DNA of 64,000 bases. It comes from Notolepis coatsorum. Lineage: Eukaryota > Chordata > Actinopteri > Aulopiformes > Paralepididae. The DNA lies in the NCBI GenBank assembly GCA_963971535.1, contig CAXASK010000014.1, positions 1,109,799-1,173,798 of the forward strand. Direction: 5' to 3'. A program made the position numbers and the translations under genes. Below the pieces are notes generated by a model that was not told the origin of the DNA, did not search any database, and saw nothing but the letters and a program-made list of their open reading frames with translations. This document shows, in pieces, positions 22,480 to 34,424 of the stretch. Numbering within the stretch: position 1 is the first letter of the stretch; each line of letters starts with the position of its first letter.

Positions 22480-24854
22480 AGATAATTTTTTTACATTTAC
22501 AGTTTTTGTCAGAAAAGAGATATTGAACATACAAATGATCAGCTAGTCCTTATTGCAATTCCATATACTCTATTTAAACATGTTAAATAGGCACCTAAAA
22601 GTATAGATAGTATTATCAGGATGTCAAGTAGGCGCACATAAAGGACCTTGGGGCCACAAACGCAACACTGAACTCCCACTCGTTGATCCGCTATTTCCAA
22701 TATTACCAACTATTTAGTTATCCATCAATTTCATGAAATCGTACGTAAGGATCTTCTTTTACCCAGCTTTAGATATCATGGGTCCACTCCCTGAGGTGTT
22801 CCAGCGTTTGGGATAAGGACCGTGTAGACTGGGACCAGGCACAGTTACATGCAACAGGCATGTAGTCTGATGGTTCAGTCTAGTCGTGGTTTCACACAAC
22901 TGTTGTGGAATATCATACTGAGTGGACATTTAAAGGTAGAATCTGTAACCTCTACTGAGGCAAAAGAGCTCCTCTTGTGCATTGCACTTTGTTTACATTT
23001 CATTTCTTGTCTTGCCGTGTGGGTTGGATCTCAGCGGGTAGGGGAGGGGCTGCCTGTGCTGGCCACATCCTCCGGGTCTGATTGATTGATTGATTGAAAA
23101 TTGTATTAACAGATTGCAGAATGGCTACAATACAGTACGGCTCAATACACACAATTGTTAAGGGGATGCAGACCAGAGAAAGACTTTCGTCTTGTTTACA
23201 TCAGGGTCCCCCATTTTCAATTCATCATAACATGATATGACATACAGATAGACAGTACTGCTACATCTATACATTTATGACATACCAGATTTGCAACTAC
23301 AGTACTGTTTGTGATACAAAAAGATTCTAAAAAAGAGTATATACATTTGACGAAGAAACTGTACATTGTGGGGGGGTTGGGTAGGTGGGGTGGGGGAACT
23401 CTACATTGGGGGGGGGGGGGGGGGGGGAGAGCTACTGAGAGAGCTCTGGAGAAATCCACAATATAATAAGTTACTAAATGTCAGACCAAAACTAAATAAA
23501 AGCAAAGTACAACACCATTTGGGGCTCTTTTGCCTAGAGGTCGCTGTTTGGCAGCATTACAGATATTGACAAAAATGCTGTGGTTTATGAATAGTTGTGT
23601 TTGAAAAAGGACACTGGACCAGGCCGAACCAACACGAGCACAACCAGTGTCGAGGAAATTATTACACTATATTTATTTAAATCCATACAGAGGGAACGAC
23701 AACACAACCGCGGTAACACCCGTCCTATACGGTAGATGAGTAACTGGAATATGATAACTGATGTCGTTTATTATGTTATAACGCTGCAGATTGCGTACAG
23801 GGAGAAGGAACATGGTCACAGTAACGGGTTAGCTTAGCATTGAGCACAATGATGTACTATGGAGCAACGAGGTGCCTAAAGCAACACCTTCACGAGGTCA
23901 TTAAAGTAGCTTCTGGGATGCTAGCCGCGCAGCGTGTGTCTGGGTTATTAATGTGCAAATAAGCAGCCTAGTCCGCTGGCTAGCGTCTCTGTGATGCTAA
24001 CTTTCTATCACTGCCTCCAAACTGAAGTCCCAATTTCTCAAAACTATTTAAAAAGAAATATATATATTTAAATGTATAGTTTGAGTGTAAGATGCAACAC
24101 TGTACACCTTTTCCATAAAATGTGGACAAAACCAAACAACTGTTGCGTGTGAGTGCTAACTCGACAGCTCCCGTCTCTTATCGATTTTTAATGACGGGAA
24201 ACGGTTCTTTATCCTGCAGGGATTCCATGGTGTGGCATCAGTCGATTGTCTCCTTAGCGCGACGGCCTTAGTTTATATTATATAATTGAATCCTGCAGCG
24301 ATTTTTTTCGCCCGTGCAGACGTGTGGTCAAGCACTGAGATTGGGCTGAAAGGTCTTTGGCTTGTATGATTGACGAGCGTCAGCTAAAGCTGTGTGATTT
24401 GATGTGTTGGCCCCTACGGTATATTAAAAGATCACATTGAGATGAGGTAATAAACATACAGTGTGTCTCCCACTGGAGGAGGTATCTAGAGGAGCCGTTA
24501 TCCCATCACATTGTTTGGTATATTTTGAATCCCCCCCCAAAAAATACTGTTGGTTTATGGATAGTAACATATGGAATTATACGTAGTCTACAACATACAG
24601 TATATTGTTGCATGATCAGGAGGTGGTTCCCCCTTTAGAACCTCACCCAGGCCTCCATTAACTCTCCGCTAATTCCTTCTCATCATAAGTCATGTAATAA
24701 TTTTTACCGCATATTTTATCTGCCATAGTCTTAACATAGTACTGCATGCTGTTCGCTGACCTTCGACCTCCACTGAGCACAAAGGCGGTCACCTCTCAGA
24801 CCCTCGTGTCCTCGGGCTATACACGCGGGAGAGGCTTCCTTCTGCGGTCGAATC
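22480..24854. other. Intergenic with scattered repeats
   Basis: Holds a MITE-like AAAGGTAGAATCTGTAA motif at about 22934 (also at 25573), a dispersed repeat at 23082-23225 and a G run at about 23408-23428. No gene is recognised. Confidence 0.5.
23082..23225 (-). mobile_element. Dispersed repeat, probable LINE 3' end, copy 1
   Basis: The same block (GGGGGACCCTGATGTAAACA through CCATTCTGCAATCTGTT on the minus strand) occurs three times in the window. Each has a short tandem tail, here (CAAT)n. The tail suggests the 3' end of a non-LTR retrotransposon; the family is not identified. Confidence 0.55.
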
Positions 24855-25315
24855 GAGACGTTCACTGTGGCGTGATGTACGGTGTCCTGGAGGCTCGTAC
24901 TGCGCGGGCTATACCAACCCGCTACAGAGAGACGTTCACTGTGGCGTGATGTACGGTGTCCTGGAGGCTCGTACTGCGCGGGCTATACCAACCCGCTACA
25001 GAGAGACGTTCACTGTGGCGTGATGTACGGTGTCCTGGAGGCTCGTACTGCGCGGGCTATACCAACCCGCTACAGAGAGACGTTCACTGTGGCGTGATGT
25101 ACGGTGTCCTGGAGGCTCGTACTGCGCGGGCTATACCAACCCGCTACAGAGAGACGTTTACTGTGGCGTGATGTACGGTGTCCTGGAGGCTCGTACTGCG
25201 CGGGCTATACCAACCCGCTACAGAGAGACGTTCACTGTGGCGTGATGTACGGTGTCCTGGAGGCTCGTACTGCGCGGGCTATACCAACCCGCTACAGAGA
25301 GACGTTTACAGTGGT
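24855..25315. repeat. 74-bp GC-rich minisatellite, about 6 copies
   Basis: The unit runs GACGTTCACTGTGGCGTGAT, GTACGGTGTCCTGGAGGCTC, GTACTGCGCGGGCTATACCA, ACCCGCTACAGAGA. Copies are almost identical (TTCAC/TTTAC). A degenerate copy precedes it at about 24806. Confidence 0.96.
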
Positions 25316-26650
25316 CCTATTGCAATGTATAATAAAGCTGTGTATATTCACCTACGGAAGAGTATTGTAAGTACAGAACTACTGACGACGTCTCGCTAAA
25401 TATATACGTCTTAATGAAGTTTAGAGGGAGTACACATTTTATTTATTAAGTTAAGTACTTTAAAAAAAGAAGAGCCACAACTACTCGTGTGAGTTTTGCA
25501 GTCTGTTACAGATTCCTATTGTTTTGTTGTTATGTTTTTACTGAAATGATGTTCTTTTGTGTGTCTCTTTAAAGGTAGAATCTGTAATGCCGTCAAACAA
25601 GGCCTCAAGGCAAAATACAAAAAGTATTGTATTTGTTTACAAGATGGCTCTGGAGAAATTCACAGTATATTAAGTTACTATATAGCTATAATATAGTATA
25701 TATATATTATACAATATATATATATATGTATATATAGCTATAAAGTAACTTATAGTGTGCATTTCTCCAGACCTCTCTTGGTAGAGCCTGAGGTGTGGCC
25801 AGCAGTAGTACCCCCCCCCCTCGCTTCATATTTACAACCTACCAGTGTCACTTCAAACAACACAATATATCACTCTTTTTGTAAGTACTCATTCTATTAC
25901 ATTACATTTCTACACTTTAGTACTTGCGTTATTACACCCTCTCTAAATACATTAAGGTATTAGGGAGATTTTCATTATAAGCTCTCACCCTGTAGTTGGT
26001 GAAACGTGTCACATAACACACTGGTTAATAGACTGGGCTACGGCCACTGTAAAGCATCAGTACGTAATGCGACGGCTGTGGGCAAGGATGAGGTGTTTTA
26101 GAAGTGGAGTCATTACTCATCCTGCCGGAGTCGTACTGCCGTTCAACGCTGGTGTAGCAGTGGACTGGGTGAGCTTTCAGAGTAAAAGCCTCTTATCATT
26201 CCACATCCGTGAGAGGATCTTGTGCAAAGACTCTGCTGCTGAGAGCCCCTGTGAAATGTCTACCGTGTACATATTTTACGCGTGTATGTACATATATATA
26301 TATATATTTCTGTATATAACTAATAAACCAAATTGTTCGTAAAAAGCAATGTTTGACTACTATGTTTGTGGAATCGAGAGACCAGTAGGTAAGTCGTTTT
26401 CTGTCATTTATTTTTTCCAAGGAAGTCATTTTCTGTCTTGATCACACTAGATTCCTTTCTGCAACATTATATTATAATGGTGTAGTATATTATTATAACT
26501 CTGGAAAACAGAGCAATGAGAGCATGCCAATGGAGGCAGAGGTCAGGACAGTATATTGAAAACAGATGAAGACACTGGTGGTCTGACCAGGGAATCGTTT
26601 CCCTTTTTTTTTTGCTGCCGTTCCCCTTTCGTTGTTTTTTTCTTTTGCCA
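25316..26650. other. Intergenic with one foldback element
   Basis: Includes the hairpin at 25646-25776. No coding gene, RNA gene or promoter recognised. Confidence 0.5.
25646..25776. mobile_element. Small foldback/MITE around an AT core
   Basis: The arm CTCTGGAGAAATTCACAG with TTAAGTTACTATATAGCTAT is repeated inverted on the other side of a TA-rich centre (AGCTATAAAGTAACTTATAG, GCATTTCTCCAGA). A one-arm relative lies at about 23437-23475. Confidence 0.65.
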
Positions 26651-27345
26651 TACAGTACGGCTCTGCGTCACAGTACAGTACATACAGTACGGCTCTGCGT
26701 CACAGTACAGTACATACAGTACGGCTCTGCGTCACAGTACAGTACATACAGTACGGCTCTGCGTCACAGTACAGTACATACAGTACGGCTCTGCGTCACA
26801 GTACAGTACATACAGTACGGCTCTGCGTCACAGTACAGTACATACAGTACGGCTCTGCGTCACAGTACATACAGTACGGCTCTGCGTCACAGTACAGTAC
26901 ATACAGTACGGCTCTGCGTCACAGTACAGTACATACAGTACGGCTCTGCGTCACAGTACAGTACATACAGTGCGGCTCTGCGTCACAGTACAGTACATAC
27001 AGTACGGCTCTGCGTCACAGTACAGTACATACAGTACGGCTCTGCGTCACAGTACAGTACATACAGTACGGCTCTGCGTCACAGTACAGTACATACAGTA
27101 CGGCTCTGCGTCACAGTACAGTACATACAGTACGGCTCTGCGTCACAGTACAGTACATACAGTACGGCTCTGCGTCACAGTACAGTACATACAGTGCGGC
27201 TCTGCGTCACAGTACAGTACATACAGTGCGGCTCTGCGTCACAGTACAGTACATACAGTGCGGCTCTGCGTCACAGTACAGTACATACAGTGCGGCTCTG
27301 CGTCACAGTACAGTACATACAGTGCGGCTCTGCGTCACAGTGCGT
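26651..27345. repeat. 32-bp minisatellite, about 21 copies
   Basis: The unit is CAGTACGGCTCTGCGTCACA then GTACAGTACATA. A G variant (CAGTGCGG) is concentrated at the right end. All three forward frames stay open, so long frames here are artefacts. Confidence 0.96.
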
Positions 27346-27519
27346 TGACCACGGCTGTCGTTTCATAATCACCTGCCGTTTGATCACAATCACCTGTTTG
27401 ATTTTGATTTGATTTGATCTTTATCTCGAACAACCATAAACACACAAACTTGAAATAACAAAAAAAAATAAATAAAAAAAAAAAAAAAATATATATCTTC
27501 CTAGACATGGAAGCTATAA

Positions 27520-27668
27520 TCAACATGAATGAATGAATGAAAACTTTATTTAACAGATTGCAGAATGGGTACAATACAGTACGGCTCAATACATACAATT
27601 GTTAAGGGGATGCAGACCAGAGAAAGACTTTCGTCTTGTTTACATCAGGGTCCCCCATTTTCAATTCA
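27520..27668 (-). mobile_element. Dispersed repeat, probable LINE 3' end, copy 2
   Basis: Same block as 23082-23225 and same orientation, here with a (CATT)n tail at the left edge and the TAAAT/AATAAAG-like 3' motif. Confidence 0.55.
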
Positions 27669-27882
27669 TATAGTACATAGCTCAAGACAAATGGTTTTTA
27701 TTTGAGAAGGGACAAAGAAGCAAAGCTTATCTGGTCCTGCCCCTTCCTTACAATATCATATTAATATGTAATAAGTTATCTATCAATATCAATTGTAATT
27801 AATTACTGTAATTAACACAATGCAATGATTCAAAGTCCCTGATGACATCACTGGTGGCCAAATTCAAACTCATTTGAAGTGC

Positions 27883-30800
27883 CCCTTTAACTTCCTGTTG
27901 GTCATCACAGTGTCCCTTTAACTTCCTGTTGGTCATCACAGTGTCCCTTTAACTTCCTGTTGGTCATCACAGTGTCTCTGTAACTTCCTGTTGGTCATCA
28001 CAGTGTCTCTTTAACTTCCTGTTGGTCATCACAGTGTCTCTTTAACTTCCTGTTGGTCATCACAGTGTCTCTTTAACTTCCTGTTGGTCATCACAGTGTC
28101 TCTTTAACTTCCTGTTGGTCATCACAGTGTCCCTTTAACTTCCTGTTGGTCATCACAGTGTCTCTGTAACTTCCTGTTGGTCATCACAGTGTCTCTTTAA
28201 CTTCCTGTTGGTCATCACAGTGTCTCTTTAACTTCCTGTTGGTCATCACAGTGTCTCTTTAACTTCCTGCTGGTCATCACAGTGTCTCTTTAACTTCATG
28301 TTGGTCATCACAGTGTCTCTTTAACTTCCTGTTGGTCATCACAGTGTCCTTTTAACTTCCTGTTGGTCATCACAGTGTCCCTTTAACTTCCTGTTGGTCA
28401 TCACAGTGTCTCTTTAACTTCCTGCTGGTCATCACAGTGTCTCTTTAACTTCCTGTTGGTCAGCACAGTGTCTCTTTAACTTCCTGTTGGTCATCACAGT
28501 GTCCCTTTAACTTCCTGTTGGTCATCACAGTGTCTCTTTAACTTCCTGCTGGTCAGCACAGTGTCCCTTTAACTTCCTGTTGGTCATCACAGTGTCCCTT
28601 TAACTTCCTGTTGGTCATCACAGTGTCTCTTTAACTTCCTGCTGGTCATCACAGTGTCCCTTTAACTTCATGTTGGTCATCACAGTGTCCCTTTAACTTC
28701 CTGTTGGTCATCACAGTGTCTCTTTAACTTCCTGTTGGTCATCACAGTGTCCCTTTAACTTCCTGCTGGTCATCACAGTGTCTCTTTAACTTCCTGTTGG
28801 TCATCACAGTGTCTCTTTAACTTCCTGTTGGTCATCACAGTGTCTCTTTAACTTCATGTTGGTCATCACAGTGTCTCTTTAACTTCCTGTTGGTCATCAC
28901 AGTGTCTCTTTAACTTCCTGTTGGTCATCACAGTGTCCCTTTAACTTCCTGTTGGTCATCACAGTGTCTCTTTAACTTCCTGTTGGTCATCACAGTGTCT
29001 CTTTAACTTCCTGTTGGTCATCACAGTGTCTCTTTAACTTCCTGTTGGTCATCACAGTGTCTCTTTAACTTCCTGTTGGTCATCACAGTGTCTCTTTAAC
29101 TTCCTGTTGGTCATCACAGTGTCTCTTTAACTACCTGTTGGTCATCACAGTGTCTCTTTAACTTCCTGTTGGTCATCACAGTGTCTCTTTAACTTCCTGT
29201 TGGTCATCACATCACAGTGTCCCTTTAACTTCCTGTTGGTCATCACAGTGTCCCTTTAACTTCCTGTTGGTCATCACAGTGTCTCTTTAACTTCCTGTTG
29301 GTCATCACAGTGTCCCTTTAACTTCCTGTTGGTCATCACAGTGTCTCTTTAACTTCCTGTTGGTCATCACAGTGTCTCTTTAACTTCCTGTTGGTCATCA
29401 CAGTGTCTCTTTAACTTCCTGTTGGTCATCACAGTGTCTCTTTAACTACCTGTTGGTCACCACAGTGTCGCTTTAACTTCCTGTTGGTCATCACAGTGTC
29501 TCTTTAACTTCCTGTTGGTCATCACAGTGTCTCTTTAACTTCCTGTTGGTCATCACAGTGTCTCTTTAACTTCCTGTTGGTCATCACAGTGTCCCTTTAA
29601 CTTCCTGCTGGTCACCACAGTGTCTCTTTAACTTCCTGTTGGTCATCACAGTGTCCCTTTAACTTCCTGTTGGTCAGCACAGTGTCTCTTTAACTTCCTG
29701 TTGGTCATCACAGTGTCTCTTTAACTTCCTGTTGATCATCACAGTGTCTCTTTAACTTCCTGTTGGTCATCACAGTGTCTCTTTAACTTCCTGTTGGTCA
29801 TCACAGTGTCTCTTTAACTTCCTGCTGGTCACCACAGTGTCTCTTTAACTTCCTGTTGGTCATCACAGTGTCTCTTTAACTTCCTGTTGGTCATCACAGT
29901 GTCCCTTTAACTTCCTGTTGGTCATCACAGTGTCCTTTTAACTTCCTGTTGGTCACCACAGTGTCTCTTTAACTTCCTGTTGGTCATCACAGTGTCTCTT
30001 TAACTTCCTGTTGGTCACCACAGTGTCTCTTTAACTTCCTGTTGGTCACCACAGTGTCTCTTTAACTTCCTGTTGGTCATCACAGTGTCTCTTTAACTTC
30101 ATGTTGGTCATCACAGTGTCCCTTTAACTTCCTGTTGGTCATCACAGTGTCCTTTTAACTTCCTGTTGGTCATCACAGTGTCCCTTTAACTTCCTGTTGG
30201 TCATCACAGTGTCCCTTTAACTTCCTGTTGGTCATCACAGTGTCCCTTTAACTTCCTGTTGGTCATCACAGTGTCCCTTTAACTTCCTGTTGGTCATCAC
30301 AGTGTCCCTTTAACTTCCTGTTGGTCATCACAGTGTCTCTTTAACTTCCTGCTGGTCATCACAGTGTCCCTTTAACTTCATGTTGGTCATCACAGTGTCC
30401 CTTTAACTTCCTGTTGGTCATCACAGTGTCCTTTTAACTTCCTGTTGGTCATCACAGTGTCCCTTTAACTTCCTGTTGGTCATCACAGTGTCCCTTTAAC
30501 TTCCTGTTGGTCAGCACAGTGTCTCTTTAACTTCCTGTTGGTCATCACAGTGCCCCTTTAACTTCCTGTTGGTCATCACAGTGTCTCTTTAACTTCCTGC
30601 TGGTCATCACAGTGTCCCTTTAACTTCATGTTGGTCATCACAGTGTCCCTTTAACTTCATGTTGGTCATCACAGTGTCCCTTTAACTTCCTGCTGGTCAT
30701 CACAGTGTCTCTTTAACTTCCTGTTGGTCATCACAGTGTCCCTTTAACTTCCTGTTGGTCATCACAGTGTCCCTTTAACTTCCTGTTGGTCATCACAGTG

Positions 30801-30902
30801 TCCCTTTAACTTCCTGTCGGTCAGCACAGTGTCTCTTTAACTTCCTGTTGGTCAGCACAGTGTCTCTTTAACTTCCTGTTGGTCATCACAGTGTCCCTTT
30901 AA
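27883..30902. repeat. 31-bp minisatellite, left part, about 97 copies
   Basis: The unit is TCTCTTTAACTTCCTGTTGG then TCATCACAGTG. Common variants are CCCTTTAAC, CTGCTGG, TCAGCAC and TCACCAC. Nearly every unit carries ACTTCCTG, the inverse of the ETS-family core CAGGAAGT. The array resumes at about 32456 beyond an inserted LINE. Confidence 0.97.
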
Positions 30903-32455
30903 GTTCAAGTTCTTTAATAGTTGTCATACAGAAGTACAGAATACTTTCATACAAAATGCTTCTTACTGTTACGCTCCAGAGACTGTGCTAGACAAGATAG
31001 TATCAAATAACATAATAACATAATATAGCATGAATTTAGAAGAAGAAAATGAGGTCACAGTGTTCGGTATAGACATATGTACAATGTTCTGAGTTACCAT
31101 ATAATATACAATACACAATACTATGCAGTGTACTAATGTACAGTACTATCTAGTGCAAAGCAGAAATGGGATGAGGTACAATTTTAGGTACAATTTACAG
31201 TAAGGTGTACGAGTTGTAGTGCAATCCTTCATCCATAAATATAAAGTGTGGGGAGTGGGTGCTACAGTGTGTTTGTTTAAAGTGGGTGTGTGCTATAAGT
31301 GTGTGGAGTGGGTGCTACAGTGTGTTTGTTTAAAGTGAGTGTGTGCGTGTGGATGTGTGTGCTATGTGCGTTTGGTGGTTGTTGTTGTGTAGTGTTCATT
31401 CATTGTTCGTTTAGCAGCCTGATGGCCTGGGGATAGAAGCTTCTTCTGAGTCTTTCTGTGCTCGCCTTGAGACTCCTGTATCGCTTGCCTGACGGCAGCA
31501 GTTCAAAGAGGCAGTTGTTCGGGTGACTGGAGTCTTTAATGATTCTCTTAGCCTTGCCCTTGCAACGCTTGTAGTAAATGTTCTGGAGGGTGGGGAGCCC
31601 CCCTCCAATTGTGCGTTCGGCTGAACGTGTCACTCTTTGTAGTCTGCTTTGGTCTTGTGCAGTGCTATTCCCAAACCAGGAGGTGATGTTGCCGGTCAAG
31701 ATGCTCTCTATTGTACATGAGTAGAAGTTCTTAAGGATCTTCTGGCTGACTTGGAACTTCCTTAGGCGCCTGAGGAAGTAGAGGCGTTGTCGTGCCTTCT
31801 TCACAACACTGTTAATGTGTGTGGTCCATGTCAAGTCCTCGGATATGTAGGCTCCGAGGTACTTAAAGCTGTTGACTCTCTCAACCGGTGCCCCGTCGAT
31901 GCTGAGGGGGCTGTAGTCCTTGACCCCCGACCTCCTGAAGTCCACAATCATCTCCTTTGTTTTGCTGACGTTCAGGGAGAGGCTGTTTTCCTGGCACCAT
32001 CCCGCCAGGACCTTGACCTCTTCCAGGTAGGCCCTCTCGTCGTTGGCAGAGATCAGGCCCACCACCACTGTGTCGTCAGCAAATTTGACGATTGTATTGC
32101 TACTCCGCTGAGCCACACAGTCGTGTGTGTACAGGGAGTAGAGGAGGGGACTCAGAACACAGCCCTGGGGGGCCCCTATGTTGAGGGTGATGGATGAGGA
32201 GGTGCAGTTGCCTGCTCTCACCACCTGGGGTCTGCCAGTCAGGAAGTCCAAGACCCACTGGCAGAGGTCATAGCCCAAGCCCAGGTCCCTGAGCTTGGCT
32301 ATGAGTATGGAGGGGACTATGGTATTGAATGCCGAGCTGTAGTCGATGAATAGCATTCTCACATAGTTCCCCTGCCTCTTGTCCAGGTGTGATGCTGCTG
32401 TGTGCAGCACATGGGATATGGCGTCCTCCGTGGACCTGTTGGGGCGGTATGCAAA
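30902..32455 (-). mobile_element. L2/CR1-like LINE, 5'-truncated, in the 31-bp array
   Basis: A minus-strand frame (32503 down to 31400) encodes the middle to end of a reverse transcriptase. Its first residues read through array sequence; LINE-encoded residues begin near [14 protein letters not shown]. Palm motifs [25 protein letters not shown] and FADD are present, and the protein ends LLNEQ, TGA. The 3' UTR ends in AACTTGAACTT at 30902. All RT palm motifs are intact in this piece, but the N-terminal endonuclease is missing. The copy at 56571 is nearly identical. Clade call is by motif style. Confidence 0.85.
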
Positions 32456-33968
32456 TTCCTGTTGGTCATCACAGTGTCCCTTTAACTTCCTGTTGGTCAT
32501 CACAGTGTCTCTTTAACTTCCTGTTGGTCATCACAGTGTCCCTTTAACTTCCTGTCGGTCAGCACAGTGTCTCTTTAACTTCCTGTTGGTCAGCACAGTG
32601 TCTCTTTAACTTCCTGTTGGTCATCACAGTGTCTCTTTAACTTCCTGTTGGTCATCACAGTGTCCCTTTAACTTCCTGTTGGTCATCACAGTGTCTCTTT
32701 AACTTCCTGTTGGTCATCACAGTGTCTCTTTAACTTTCTGTTGGTCATCACAGTGTCTCTTTAACTTCCTGTTGGTCATCACAGTGTCTCTTTAACTTCC
32801 TGTTGGTCATCACAGTGTCTCTTTAACTTCCTGTTGGTCATCACAGTGTCCCTTTAACTTTCTGTTGGTCATCACAGTGTCTCTTTAACTTCCTGTTGGT
32901 CATCACAGTGTCTCTTTAACTTCCTGTTGGTCATCACAGTGTCTCTTTAACTTCCTGTTGGTCATCACAGTGTCTCTTTAACTTCCTGTTGGTCATCACA
33001 GTGTCTCTTTAACTTCCTGTTGGTCATCACAGTGTCTCTTTAACTACCTGTTGGTCATCACAGTGTCTCTTTAACTTCCTGTTGGTCATCACAGTGTCCC
33101 TTTAACTTCCTGTTGGTCATCACAGTGTCCCTTTAACTTCCTGCTGGTCATCACAGTGTCTCTTTAACTTCCTGCTGGTCATCACAGTGTCTCTTTAACT
33201 TCCTGTTGGTCATCACAGTGTCTCTTTAACTTCCTGTTGGTCATCACAGTGTCCCTTTAACTTCCTGCTGGTCATCACAGTGTCCTTTTAACTCCCTGTT
33301 GGTCATCACAGTGCCCCTTTAACTTCCTGCTGGTCATCACAGTGTCTCTTTAACTTCCTGTTGGTCACCACAGTGTCCCTTTAACTTCCTGTTGGTCATC
33401 ACAGTGTCTCTTTAACTTCCTGTTGGTCACCACAGTGTCCTTTTAACTTCCTGTTGGTCATCACAGTGTCCCTTTAACTTTCTGTTGGTCATCACAGTGT
33501 CCCTTTAACTTCCTGTTGGTCATCACAGTGTCTCTTTAACTTCCTGTTGGTCATCACAGTGTCTCTTTAACTTCCTGTTGGTCATCACAGTGTCCCTTTA
33601 ACTTCCTGTTGGTCATCACAGTGTCTCTTTAACTTCCTGCTGGTCATCACAGTGTCTCTTTAACTTCCTGTTGGTCATCAAAGTGTCTCTTTAACTTCCT
33701 GTTGGTCATCACAGTGTCTCTTTAACTTCCTGTTGGTCATCACAGTGTCTCTTTAACTTCCTGTTGGTCATCACAGTGTCTCTTTAACTTCCTGCTGGTC
33801 ATCACAGTGTCTCTTTAACTTCCTGTTGGTCATCACAGTGTCCCTTTAACTTCCTGTTGGTCATCACAGTGTCTCTTTAACTTCCTGTTGGTCATCACAG
33901 TGTCTCTTTAACTTCCTGTTGGTCATCACAGTGTCTCTTTAACTTCCTGTTGGTCAGCACAGCACAGC
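32456..33968. repeat. 31-bp minisatellite, right part, about 49 copies
   Basis: Continuation of the 27883 array with the same unit, phase and variants. It ends at CAGCACAGCACAGC. Confidence 0.96.
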
Positions 33969-34085
33969 ATCATGTCGTCCAAGCGGTTGTCCAGTGTGTC
34001 GCCACTATTCTTTGACATTTGAGTTGGTTTTTTTCCATCACGGCTAATTGGTGAGCGGTGTCTGTAGGAACAAACAGACAGGCTA

Positions 34086-34424
34086 ATGGCACTAAGAGCA
34101 CTGTCAACACTTCTTCTGTGTCCTCCTAATCACCACACCTCACGGTCTGAGACACCGACATATAGAACTGCAAGTCAGCTTCTTAGGAATTCATATTTAA
34201 AAGGGGGCATTTCACCTATAATACAAAACGCGAAGGAGGTATCAAATAGGTACCTTGTACGACTCTGTAAGGGAGGGGGGGATCAGGTTTTTTTATTATA
34301 TATATGTATGTTTTTATGCTCGGCTCTCAACGGGACCTCAACAGTGGGATGTAAATCCATTGTGAATTCGCACTCCAGAAATATTACCAACAAATACAAA
34401 TCAATATGTATAGATTATGGCTAG
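34086..34424 (+). pseudogene. Possible LINE ORF1 remnant upstream of ORF2
   Basis: A 112-codon frame without recognisable domains. Its stop overlaps the ORF2 start in ATGGCTAG, an arrangement that can occur between LINE ORFs. It may equally be a chance frame in a 5' UTR. The true 5' end of the LINE was not located. Confidence 0.25.

Noticed and set aside
26556-27412. Overlapping forward frames of about 240-270 codons
   Set aside because: By-product of the 32-bp array, open in all three frames.
31787-32197. 136-codon + strand frame
   Set aside because: It is the antisense shadow of the reverse transcriptase frame; likewise 56450-56938.
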